From an uncultured Ruminococcus sp. (GTDB lineage: Bacteria; Bacillota; Clostridia; Oscillospirales; Acutalibacteraceae), in contig CACZSM010000253.1 in assembly GCA_902783815.1 (NCBI GenBank), forward strand, positions 1 through 22,300: a stretch of DNA of 22,300 bases, in the 5' to 3' direction. A program made the position numbers and the translations under genes. The notes beneath the pieces were generated by a model that saw only the letters and a list, made by a program, of their open reading frames with translations, was not told where the DNA came from and ran no database searches. Positions within the stretch are counted from its first letter, which is position 1; every line of letters begins with the position of its first letter. Positions 7,095 through 14,088 of the stretch are shown piece after piece.

Positions 7095-8648
7095 TCAGAC
7101 CTTTATGATCTTAATTTTTCTAAGTTCATCAGATTCTATATCATAATAGTAGCCATCGCCAAGTTCGCATCTTGCATATTCATTTTTAAGTTCCTTTGGA
7201 TCCATTTCACCAAAGACTGATCTGCTGCCTCTGTCAGAAACGAATTCAGAAATATTATCAAGCAGGAAAGCGGCGGCGATACTATTGTTCAGTGAAGATT
7301 CCGTATCCCTGTCATTATTGCTGACCTTTCTAACATCCGAGAAAATGAACCAATAATTCTTTTCTTCTGCGGCAGCAATCATTTTCGGGAATACATTTTT
7401 CAGCAGTTGAGCGCCGTTAGCCTGGAACAGCATTTTACTCTGCATTACAAAGACCGTACCCGGATTTTTCTTTTCTTTAAAATCCTTATTAAGGACACCT
7501 CGTTCCATTTTTGCCGCATAGCCATTGGCATCAAGGAATTCATACAGTTGTTCAATAGATGACACATAACTGCTTTTTTTAGCGGTTTCCTCATAGATAT
7601 CGTTAAGTTGTTTGCGTCCGTCGTCGAAGAACACGAATCTGTAATCCGGATGTGACTTGCTGATAGAGCGAACGAGCAAGGTCAGCAGATTAGTTTTGCC
7701 GAATTTCTTTTTTCCGTATATAGCGAGAGAATGTATTTCGCGCATATTCACAGAAATAGGCTTATGGTCATAATAATCCAGTCCAACGACAGGATCTCCG
7801 GGATCAACTTCACCCTCAAAGCTCTGAGACATAAAGTGTATAAAGTTTTCCTCAGTAAGATTGCCGTCAAAGGCAGTCAGCTTTTCAGTTTTTGTTTTTA
7901 TAGCTGAAAGGTACTCCCTGAACATAGGCAGATCTCTGAGTTCATCACGGAACGGAAGGAAAAGCTGTAATTCTCTTGGTTTGCCGTCAATTACAGAAAC
8001 ACCTCTACCCGGATTCTGCATCGGGGCATCGACTCTCATTCCGAAAATATCCATATACTTATCAGCGGATCCTTCGAGAGCAAATTTTCTGTCAAAGCTG
8101 CCGAGGAATCTTCCGATACCTCCGCCGACATCATTTGCTGTAAAAACAAATGTAAGCCCCTTTGAAAGACCCTCTCTGCACAGTTTCATAAGCAGATCGT
8201 GATAATTAGCATATCTTTCGTCAGCAAGGAATGAATTTACATTGTCAATAATGAGCATGATATGAGCAGGTCTTTTTTCTTCGCTGCTGTAGAACACATC
8301 AACAAACTGTCTTGACGCAAGAGTTTTCGTATTCTTTTCGAGTTTATCCTCCACAGCCTTAAAAACACGGCGTACATTTTCCTCATTGGAGTTATCGAAG
8401 CAGGCAGAAACAAGGCTCAGATCCCTGTACTGACCGAGATTACCGCCGAAATCGAGGATATAGATATCCCTTTCCTGATCGGTGTCGATATTTTCGTGAA
8501 GTCTTACAAGCAAGGTTTTGATAAAAGTAGTTTTACCACTCATATGACCTCCGAAAACGATCATATTATTTGCAGCCGCATCGACATAAAGAACCGGCTG
8601 AGTCTGATTATCCAGATCATCATAGATCCCCATAGCAAGGTCGTTCAT
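7095..8648 (-). CDS. EssC/EccCb-like ATPase, second half (ATPase domains 2 and 3)
   Basis: This is a 517-residue cytosolic protein with two FtsK/SpoIIIE-type P-loop domains, matching domains 2 and 3 of EssC/EccC, the type VII secretion motor. Domain 2 has Walker A GGHMSGKT (33-40) and a hydrophobic strand ending LIIDN (D135), without the usual acidic residue after the Asp. Domain 3 has Walker A GKKKFGKT (312-319) and a degenerate Walker B, FIFSD (D438). Weak Walker B motifs in domains 2 and 3 are common in this family, where the last domain binds substrate signals. There are no membrane helices. The start ATG overlaps the stop of the first-half gene (8645-8648, ATGA), so the halves are probably made in equal amounts and assemble together. 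In most Bacillota EssC is one chain; this split resembles EccCa1/EccCb1 of mycobacterial ESX-1. Confidence 0.9.
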   Translation of the reverse strand: MNDLAMGIYDDLDNQTQPVLYVDAAANNMIVFGGHMSGKTTFIKTLLVRLHENIDTDQERDIYILDFGGNLGQYRDLSLVSACFDNSNEENVRRVFKAVEDKLEKNTKTLASRQFVDVFYSSEEKRPAHIMLIIDNVNSFLADERYANYHDLLMKLCREGLSKGLTFVFTANDVGGGIGRFLGSFDRKFALEGSADKYMDIFGMRVDAPMQNPGRGVSVIDGKPRELQLFLPFRDELRDLPMFREYLSAIKTKTEKLTAFDGNLTEENFIHFMSQSFEGEVDPGDPVVGLDYYDHKPISVNMREIHSLAIYGKKKFGKTNLLTLLVRSISKSHPDYRFVFFDDGRKQLNDIYEETAKKSSYVSSIEQLYEFLDANGYAAKMERGVLNKDFKEKKNPGTVFVMQSKMLFQANGAQLLKNVFPKMIAAAEEKNYWFIFSDVRKVSNNDRDTESSLNNSIAAAFLLDNISEFVSDRGSRSVFGEMDPKELKNEYARCELGDGYYYDIESDELRKIKIIKV

Positions 8649-11600
8649 CCCTTCACCTCCCTCATAAGTTCAAAGTTACCATCTTTTTCCTCATATATTC
8701 TGCCGTCCTCATATACTATTCTTCCAGGCAGTGGTTTTTCAAATATAATATGCACCTTCGGATATTGTGACTTATGCTGATTGTAATATGTTTTTATTTT
8801 TCCGACAACTGCATTGAGCTGAGTTTCCAGTTTACCCTGAGCCTCAAGTTCTTTTTTACGCTTTTTAGCATCCACATTATCCTTTTCAGAGCGATAGAAT
8901 TTAGAATAAGTACCACTTTTTGATGCTTCTGTAATTTCGGTCGGGAATTCAAAATTTTCCTCAGCGACAGCGCCTGCATAACCGGACTGGAAGTATTCAA
9001 ATTTTGAGCCAGTGCCAACGAGCAGATAAGCTCTTCCGTGTCCAGGCATATTCGGGCTTGCAGCGAGGTCGTTTCCTATCATTTCCTTAGAGGCCTGTCT
9101 TGTAGCGACCTTAAGGCAAAGACGGGATTTTGAATTTACACGGATATCATCAGTTATAGCGCCTTCTATATTCTGAGATATAAGTATGATATGGAAGCCG
9201 AGGCTTCGTCCGACACGGGCAATAGTAGTAATTTCGCCGATAAAGTCAACATCGTTGCTTTCGCTTGAAAATCTTTTAAGTTCCGTAAACTCATCTACAA
9301 CAAGTACGAGATGAGCAAGACAGTCATCTCTTGCCTGATCTCTGATAGCCTGTTCTTCAGCAGGAGTAAGAGGATCCTTATCTTCTCCGCGGAGACGGTT
9401 ATTGATTTTCTTGATATGGGAGTCTATATTACGGCAGGCAGCAATATATTGATTTATGCTGTCAACGTGCATAGAATTGAAAAGAATTTTTCTTCTTTTG
9501 ATTTCAGAGCGGAGGGCATCGAGGAAGCGTTTAAGCATATATTCAGCGCCCGTACCATTTTCATCGCCGTCAACATCGGTAACAGATCCGACGACATGGG
9601 GGAGAGTGCCTATACGCTTAATAAAACCGCCGCCCTTCATATCTACGAGCATCATATTTACCTCGTCAGGACGGAAGAACATACAAAGTCCGAGCAGGTA
9701 AGTAATAATAGTTTCCGATTTACCTGAACCGGTAGTACCTGCAACGAGCATATGAGGACCATCTGCATTTTCATGCAGATCAAGATAGGTCAATCCATTT
9801 TCATTTTTACCTATAGGAACCGATAGAGTTTCAATGACATTTATTCTGTTTTCGGCATCCCAAAGCTGCTGCATATCGATATTATTTTTAGAGAATCCAT
9901 AAAGCTCAAAAAGACTGACAGCAGACGGAACTTTTCCATTTTGTGAGATCTTTGCATAGCACAGTGAAGAAAGGATCTTAGAGGTATTATATATTTTCAC
10001 ATTCCAGTCAGGAGCGACATTGAAGTTAAATTCAGCGGCCTGTCTGTCGTCCTCATGAGGGATAAGTTCAGCGTTATGGTCGCCCTTGAAATTTATCACA
10101 TGATCGCAGTAAGCGGGCAGATGTTCCTTATGCAGTTTCGGGAAAAGGAAAGTTATTCCGAGGGGGTTCTCATATGGTTTACCTTCCTCTGGCAGCTTTG
10201 GCAGATACTGAGCGAAAGCGTGTTCCTTCATACCATATTCATGATAGACAATAAAAACGATATGCGGAAAGCTGACTCCCTGACCGGCAGCAGCTTCTCT
10301 TTCACCCATAACGCTGAGCATTGAGCTGAATACCATACCAGCGTTAGCATCATCAAATACGAACTGAGAGCGATCCGGGAACAAATCTCTGAAATGCGGC
10401 ATAAACTTAAAATTACTTATCTGATTTTCGATTTTATTTTTGTCATCGGTAGGATCAAAAAGCACGATAAACTGCAGATCATCCGGGGAGTGGTAGAAGC
10501 AGAGATCGAAGACCATTCTCTGAATAAGTCTTTCAGCGAAGGTCATATTCGGAGCAACGATACCAAGCGAACCACAGTTTTTAAGTGAAAACAGCATAGG
10601 AGCGCGTTTCATATACTTATACTTCTCAGCGATAAAATTAGGCAGGTTAGAAAGATAGTAAGTTTCGTCCTCCTTATTATCATAACCTTCCTCGTCAGAA
10701 AGGAAGAGAGAGACCTTGTCGAATTTCAGCTTAAAGCCCTCCGAGGAGAAAATAACATCCTTTTTTCCGCCTCTGATCTCGAATGTATTTTCTATCATAT
10801 CTGATGTACCGAGCCTTACCATAAGGTAATCAGAATCCTCCTGGCATCTGCTGAATATTTTTCCGCACAATCCATAAACACTTTTATCCGGTTTGCTTTC
10901 ATCAAACAGATCATTGACATCCGGATACATTTCATCGAGCTTTGCAGAATCTTCTTCCTGTCTGCTGAGAATACGGGCAATAGTTTTGTTGATATATTCC
11001 TCATATTCAGTACGCCATTTTTTGAGGTCATCCTTATATTTTTTGCCCATTCTGATAAAGTTTATAACTGACAGGACAACAGTTACAAGGCTCATTGCAG
11101 AGCTTACAAGGACAGCCATAATAGAATCTGTACCGCTGGTCATAACTCTTGTAATAATAGTAATGCCTATCATTATGACGGTCGGCATAAGTGTAAAAAA
11201 GAGGTTCTGTTCAGGCTTCTGAGGCGGGGCAGAGGGTGGAATGATCTCCACGGGAGTCTCATCAAATTTACTTAGCTGTCTTGTACTGATATTATAGCTT
11301 GGGAAAGCTATTCCATCGTTATTGTCGTTGGAAGGATTAAAGGCAGGGATGATAACAGATGTATTGATCTCATAAGAGCGGTAAGATTCAGTAGGATCAA
11401 AAACGATTCTTGTTGATGAGATAAAGCCGATCGAATCAAGAGCCTTATCCATATCCTTATCTGTAACGGCAGCTCTTACGCCATTGATTTTTTCTCCTGC
11501 AAGAGCATCATTATAGGAAGTGAGGGTTATTTTTTTGTACAAGCCGTTTTTATCCATTGAGGACATACAATCATTAAAGATATTCCTGCATTTTGAATAA

Positions 11601-11758
11601 AACGGGTCATCGCCCTTTTTAATAAGACCATATTTAATACCGTCAATAAGTTGTTTGAGGGTAAGATCTCTCAGGACGATAAGTTCAAATACAAGGTTTT
11701 CGTGGTTATTATTCGGGTCAATAAACTGGACTCCTATCAGAAGTTTATTGCTTTCCAT
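8645..11758 (-). CDS. EssC/EccCa-like type VII secretion membrane ATPase, first half (ubiquitin-like N-terminus, two membrane helices, ATPase domain 1)
   Basis: This is a 1037-residue predicted type VII secretion motor subunit. I chose ATG 11758 rather than the in-frame ATG 12 codons upstream because GGAAGGGTGAG lies just before it. Residues 1-120 look like a beta-grasp, YukD/EsaB-type ubiquitin-like domain (ELIVLRDLTLKQLIDGI) rather than FHA domains. Two membrane helices follow at about 186-205 and 212-234, then a long charged helical arm. A degenerate ATPase-like region spans about 300-600. ATPase domain 1 has Walker A GTTGSGKS (674-681), Walker B LVLVVDEF (D822, E823), RVGRS (about 848-852) and the ISQN sensor segment (860-863). 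It is thus the only fully canonical ATPase of the pair. The chain ends after a basic tail, overlapping the second-half gene. It is preceded by a 182-base gap with two hairpins. Confidence 0.93.
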   Translation of the reverse strand: MESNKLLIGVQFIDPNNNHENLVFELIVLRDLTLKQLIDGIKYGLIKKGDDPFYSKCRNIFNDCMSSMDKNGLYKKITLTSYNDALAGEKINGVRAAVTDKDMDKALDSIGFISSTRIVFDPTESYRSYEINTSVIIPAFNPSNDNNDGIAFPSYNISTRQLSKFDETPVEIIPPSAPPQKPEQNLFFTLMPTVIMIGITIITRVMTSGTDSIMAVLVSSAMSLVTVVLSVINFIRMGKKYKDDLKKWRTEYEEYINKTIARILSRQEEDSAKLDEMYPDVNDLFDESKPDKSVYGLCGKIFSRCQEDSDYLMVRLGTSDMIENTFEIRGGKKDVIFSSEGFKLKFDKVSLFLSDEEGYDNKEDETYYLSNLPNFIAEKYKYMKRAPMLFSLKNCGSLGIVAPNMTFAERLIQRMVFDLCFYHSPDDLQFIVLFDPTDDKNKIENQISNFKFMPHFRDLFPDRSQFVFDDANAGMVFSSMLSVMGEREAAAGQGVSFPHIVFIVYHEYGMKEHAFAQYLPKLPEEGKPYENPLGITFLFPKLHKEHLPAYCDHVINFKGDHNAELIPHEDDRQAAEFNFNVAPDWNVKIYNTSKILSSLCYAKISQNGKVPSAVSLFELYGFSKNNIDMQQLWDAENRINVIETLSVPIGKNENGLTYLDLHENADGPHMLVAGTTGSGKSETIITYLLGLCMFFRPDEVNMMLVDMKGGGFIKRIGTLPHVVGSVTDVDGDENGTGAEYMLKRFLDALRSEIKRRKILFNSMHVDSINQYIAACRNIDSHIKKINNRLRGEDKDPLTPAEEQAIRDQARDDCLAHLVLVVDEFTELKRFSSESNDVDFIGEITTIARVGRSLGFHIILISQNIEGAITDDIRVNSKSRLCLKVATRQASKEMIGNDLAASPNMPGHGRAYLLVGTGSKFEYFQSGYAGAVAEENFEFPTEITEASKSGTYSKFYRSEKDNVDAKKRKKELEAQGKLETQLNAVVGKIKTYYNQHKSQYPKVHIIFEKPLPGRIVYEDGRIYEEKDGNFELMREVKG

Positions 11759-11761
11759 AAA

Positions 11762-11772
11762 CTCACCCTTCC
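11762..11772 (-). promoter_or_regulatory. Ribosome binding site that sets the EssC-A start
   Basis: On the minus strand GGAAGGGTGAG ends 3 bases before ATG 11758, with its GGAAGG core about 8 bases away. The upstream in-frame ATG at 11794 has no comparable purine-rich site in front of it. This supports the shorter protein beginning MESNKLL. Confidence 0.6.
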
Positions 11773-11807
11773 GGTAATTATTTTGCTTCCTCATACTGAC
11801 GAAGCAA

Positions 11808-11845
11808 CTGCTTTTGTGTCAACCAACAGCTTGACACAGAAGCAG
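11808..11845 (-). other. Hairpin 1 in the leader of EssC-A
   Basis: Arms 11808-11822 and 11831-11845 are inverted repeats of 15 bases with a single mismatch (A-C or G-U depending on strand), around an 8-base loop. No T-run follows on the minus strand, so it is not a classic terminator. It could protect or process mRNA, attenuate transcription, or be an operator: the inner palindrome TTGTGTCAA/TTGACACAA is protein-site-like. The structure is read directly; the role is unknown. Confidence 0.55.
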
Positions 11846-11879
11846 AGGACTGCCAAAAGGTGAAGTATTGATAATACAG

Positions 11880-11919
11880 ATATGTAGTGACGAAACGATA
11901 CCCTTTCGCCACTACATAT
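11880..11919 (-). other. Hairpin 2 between the repetitive protein and EssC-A
   Basis: Arms 11880-11895 and 11904-11919 are inverted repeats of 16 bases with one G-U (minus strand), around an 8-base loop. The sequence after it on the minus strand is CTGTATTATC, not a T-run. It lies 21 bases after the stop of the repetitive protein and 34 bases before hairpin 1. The two hairpins have similar stem and loop lengths but different sequences. A partial terminator, or an RNA processing or stability element that sets EssC level, is possible. Confidence 0.55.
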
Positions 11920-11940
11920 TTTACAAACAGCCAATGTGTA

Positions 11941-12999
11941 TCAGTTTTCAGCCCTCAGACTATCGAGAATATCTTTATAATACGCAGAAAAATCAGGCTT
12001 TTCCGGAATATCAGGGTATTCCGCAGTTTTTGTTTCCGCTGGCGGAATTTCAGGGAAACAAAATCCCTTGCTGATGTTTGCTATAATGATCCCATCAGGC
12101 TTTTTCACCGAAGGAGCAGCAGCGATATCGACTGAGCTGTACTTTTCCGGAATATCAACAATTACAGGTGTGACATCACTGATTTCCTTAACCTGTATTT
12201 CCGGCAGGCTGATTACTCCGACTTCCTGAACAGGGACAGAGATCTCGGCAAGCTGCACATCATTTTTCATTTCAATAGCAGAGATACTGACATTTTCAAA
12301 TGCAGATCCATTTTCTATTGATACAGCCCTGACCTCAGGTAAAACAGGAGTCTTAAAACCTTGTGCATCATCAATATGAATTGATGGTTTTGTAATATTT
12401 CCGGAGAGATCGGCAGTTTTCATACCACTGAATTTAATATCAGTATCCGGAACCGTAATATCCGGCATAATCAGCTGCTGAGATTTTATTTCAGGTGAGA
12501 ATACCATTTTTTCCGGAACTGCTGCAGCAACTGTTTTTTCAGTTACGGCAGCCGCACATCCGCTTATATCAGGAACACTTACGGTTGGTATATTCACGCC
12601 GTCAATAGTTTTCAATGGCAATGCAGAGACATCGCCGCAGGACATACCGACAGAAACCGAATGAATTTCCGGTAGTTCACTGATATTTACTGATGCTTTA
12701 ATATCGGCTGAAGCAGTCGTATCGAAAGAAATTCTGCCTGGTATCTGAGTAAATCCCACACTTTCAAGCTGGATATCAGGAGCCGTAAAATCGACAGAAG
12801 CCTTTGGTACTTCCATATCAAGGTATTCAGAAACATCCTTGCCCTTGAGGTTTTTGACCTCATTTCTGAAATTAAGCAAAACGGAGGTCATTTCATATTC
12901 AAACAGCAGCTTGGTTTTTTCCATAGTCTGAAGCTCAAGTGCTTCAAAATCCGGTTCTTCAGACTGCTGCACGGGTATCTGCTGTACAAAATCTTCCAT
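11941..12999 (-). CDS. Repetitive beta-type protein of unknown family in the secretion operon
   Basis: This is a 352-residue protein I do not recognise. The start is ATG 12999: GGGTGA lies 5 bases upstream, whereas the earlier in-frame GTG 13008 overlaps that site. A helical N-terminus (about 17-50) is followed by about 280 residues of short degenerate units of alternating Val/Ile with Pro, Asp and Glu, such as IPTVSVPDIS, MPDITVPDTDIKFSG and SLPEIQVKEIS. The pattern recalls the beta-type repeats of AHNAK-like proteins. It ends with a Pro/Glu-rich stretch and a short helix (SAYYKDILDSLRAEN). There is no signal peptide or membrane helix. It sits between the WXG100 gene and the EssC motor, the usual place for core components or substrates, so it may be an exported filament-like or adaptor protein (inference). 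It is separated from EssC-A by the longest gap within the operon. Confidence 0.8.
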   Translation of the reverse strand: MEDFVQQIPVQQSEEPDFEALELQTMEKTKLLFEYEMTSVLLNFRNEVKNLKGKDVSEYLDMEVPKASVDFTAPDIQLESVGFTQIPGRISFDTTASADIKASVNISELPEIHSVSVGMSCGDVSALPLKTIDGVNIPTVSVPDISGCAAAVTEKTVAAAVPEKMVFSPEIKSQQLIMPDITVPDTDIKFSGMKTADLSGNITKPSIHIDDAQGFKTPVLPEVRAVSIENGSAFENVSISAIEMKNDVQLAEISVPVQEVGVISLPEIQVKEISDVTPVIVDIPEKYSSVDIAAAPSVKKPDGIIIANISKGFCFPEIPPAETKTAEYPDIPEKPDFSAYYKDILDSLRAEN

Positions 13000-13004
13000 A
13001 ATGT

Positions 13005-13010
13005 TCACCC
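13005..13010 (-). promoter_or_regulatory. Ribosome binding site choosing ATG 12999 over GTG 13008
   Basis: GGGTGA on the minus strand is 5 bases before ATG 12999. Its last residues overlap the alternative GTG at 13006-13008, which has no purine-rich site of its own upstream. The ATG start, giving MEDFVQQ, is preferred. Confidence 0.5.
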
Positions 13011-13036
13011 GCTTGTTTTAATCAGATCGAAGTTTA

Positions 13037-13339
13037 TCAAAGTGAGCTTGGTATGCTGTCTGCGATCTGCTGATCGGAGCTTTCCATTTGCTCTGCATTG
13101 GATTTCAGAAGCTCTGACAATGCGTTTATCATATTCGGAACAGTTGTTCCCATATACTCATTCACAGGACCAGTAACAAAAGCTGTAAGTTTATCCTTAC
13201 TTGCGCCTTCCCAGGAAGCGGTTGCCTCTGCGAAGTCAGACTGGAACTTATCGGAAGCGGACTTATATCTTGAAGCGATATCAGCTATCTGAGTAACCGC
13301 TGTTCTCATTTCGTCATACTTAAAAACTATATCTGCCAT
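13037..13339 (-). CDS. WXG100-family secreted protein (EsxA-like)
   Basis: The protein is exactly 100 residues, the hallmark length, with W43-E44-G45 between two helices (about 5-40 and 46-92). No cysteine or signal peptide is present. It is the most canonical of the four WXG100-like proteins here and so the likely equivalent of EsxA/YukE: a small dimeric protein exported by the EssC motor and usually needed for export of other substrates. The start ATG 13339 has GGAG upstream at somewhat long spacing. It lies 32 bases after the gene for the F-M-G variant and 37 bases before the repetitive protein. Function follows from the family; export by this motor is inferred from the operon. Confidence 0.93.
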   Translation of the reverse strand: MADIVFKYDEMRTAVTQIADIASRYKSASDKFQSDFAEATASWEGASKDKLTAFVTGPVNEYMGTTVPNMINALSELLKSNAEQMESSDQQIADSIPSSL

Positions 13340-13371
13340 AGCTATGCACTCCTATCATAATATATTTGAAA

Positions 13372-13698
13372 TCAGCCCTGACTGCCAGGATCCTGGTTAA
13401 GCTTTCCAAGAGCAGGATCAACAGTATCAAGAAGCTGTGTTTTGATCGTATCGAGCATACCGGAGATGCCGGCTGTTATAGAACCCTGAGGTTCAGTAAG
13501 ATTAGCAACTACAGCCGGAGTGATCTTTGAGGTAAAGAACTCCTTATAGCCATTTGAAGCATCGCCCATAAATCCGGAAGAGGTGAGGTTATTGATGAGC
13601 GAGTTGAGTTCGCTGTAAAGCTGTGTAGTTGTGGAAACATAGGTGGAAACGCTGCTTTTAGCGTTTTCAATGATCGCACTTGTAAGTATTGATGCCAT
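13372..13698 (-). CDS. WXG100-like helical protein with F-M-G in place of W-x-G
   Basis: This is a 108-residue helical protein with the WXG100 layout. The central turn is F43-M44-G45, at exactly the position of W43-E44-G45 in the neighbouring canonical protein, followed by DASNGYKEFF, which matches the usual aromatic residue of helix 2. The C-terminal tail (GKLNQDPGSQG) is flexible. No signal peptide or membrane helix is seen. It could form a heterodimer with the W-E-G protein, as EsxA/EsxB pairs do in mycobacteria, or be an independent substrate (inference). The start ATG 13698 has AGGAG upstream. Confidence is high that it is a gene and moderate for the family, since the Trp is missing. Confidence 0.8.
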   Translation of the reverse strand: MASILTSAIIENAKSSVSTYVSTTTQLYSELNSLINNLTSSGFMGDASNGYKEFFTSKITPAVVANLTEPQGSITAGISGMLDTIKTQLLDTVDPALGKLNQDPGSQG

Positions 13699-13736
13699 AA
13701 TAAGATTGCTCCTCTCAGTTTGATTATTTATCCTAA

Positions 13737-13751
13737 TTACCCAACGGGTAA
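13737..13751 (-). other. Small GC-tipped hairpin between two WXG100-like genes
   Basis: TTACCC and GGGTAA (13737-13742 and 13746-13751) form a 6 bp perfect stem with a 3-base loop in the 63-base gap. There is no T-run. It may be an mRNA stability element, or chance. Confidence 0.25.
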
Positions 13752-13761
13752 CTGAATTCCG

Positions 13762-14070
13762 TTATTCCTTCATAAAGTTGACGATTTCCCTGTACTCATC
13801 GAAAACAGACTGATACATATTTTTAGCAGTCAAAAGGTTTTCAGATATATGTTTGAGAACTATGACTTGCTGATTAAGCGGATTTATAAGACGATTAGCA
13901 CAGGAATTATAGAATTTTCTGCCTGCCGGAGTATTGAATCCGGTCTTGAGGTCATTCAGCATATCAAGAACCTCTTTTCTGAGGTCAGTGACATAAGTTG
14001 AAAGTTCCTCAAAGTCATTAGCGGCTTTCTGGAAAACCTCTTCATCAATGATGATATTGGTATTGCTCAT
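13762..14070 (-). CDS. WXG100-like helical protein lacking the W-x-G motif
   Basis: This is a 102-residue, fully helical protein with two long helices (about 10-43 and 50-97) and a turn GFNTPAGRKFY near residue 45, where WXG100 proteins carry Trp-x-Gly. Phe45 and Ala/Gly49-50 sit where W and the small residues would be. Charge is mainly acidic, with one cysteine (C57). A strong AGGAGGGG site precedes ATG 14070. It is first of the three small helical proteins and follows the TPR gene by 18 bases. It is probably a divergent WXG100-type substrate or chaperone-like partner of the operon's larger substrates. Assignment rests on length, helical pattern and location, not on a motif. Confidence 0.7.
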   Translation of the reverse strand: MSNTNIIIDEEVFQKAANDFEELSTYVTDLRKEVLDMLNDLKTGFNTPAGRKFYNSCANRLINPLNQQVIVLKHISENLLTAKNMYQSVFDEYREIVNFMKE

Positions 14071-14088
14071 AAAACCCCTCCTAATCTA

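Noticed and set aside
9311..9727. Plus-strand frame of 138 residues opposite the motor gene.
   Set aside because: It lies wholly antisense to the conserved ATPase 1 domain; there is no site or family resemblance.
11808..11919. The two hairpins as intrinsic terminators.
   Set aside because: Neither is followed by a T-run on the minus strand, and the operon appears to continue into the motor gene.
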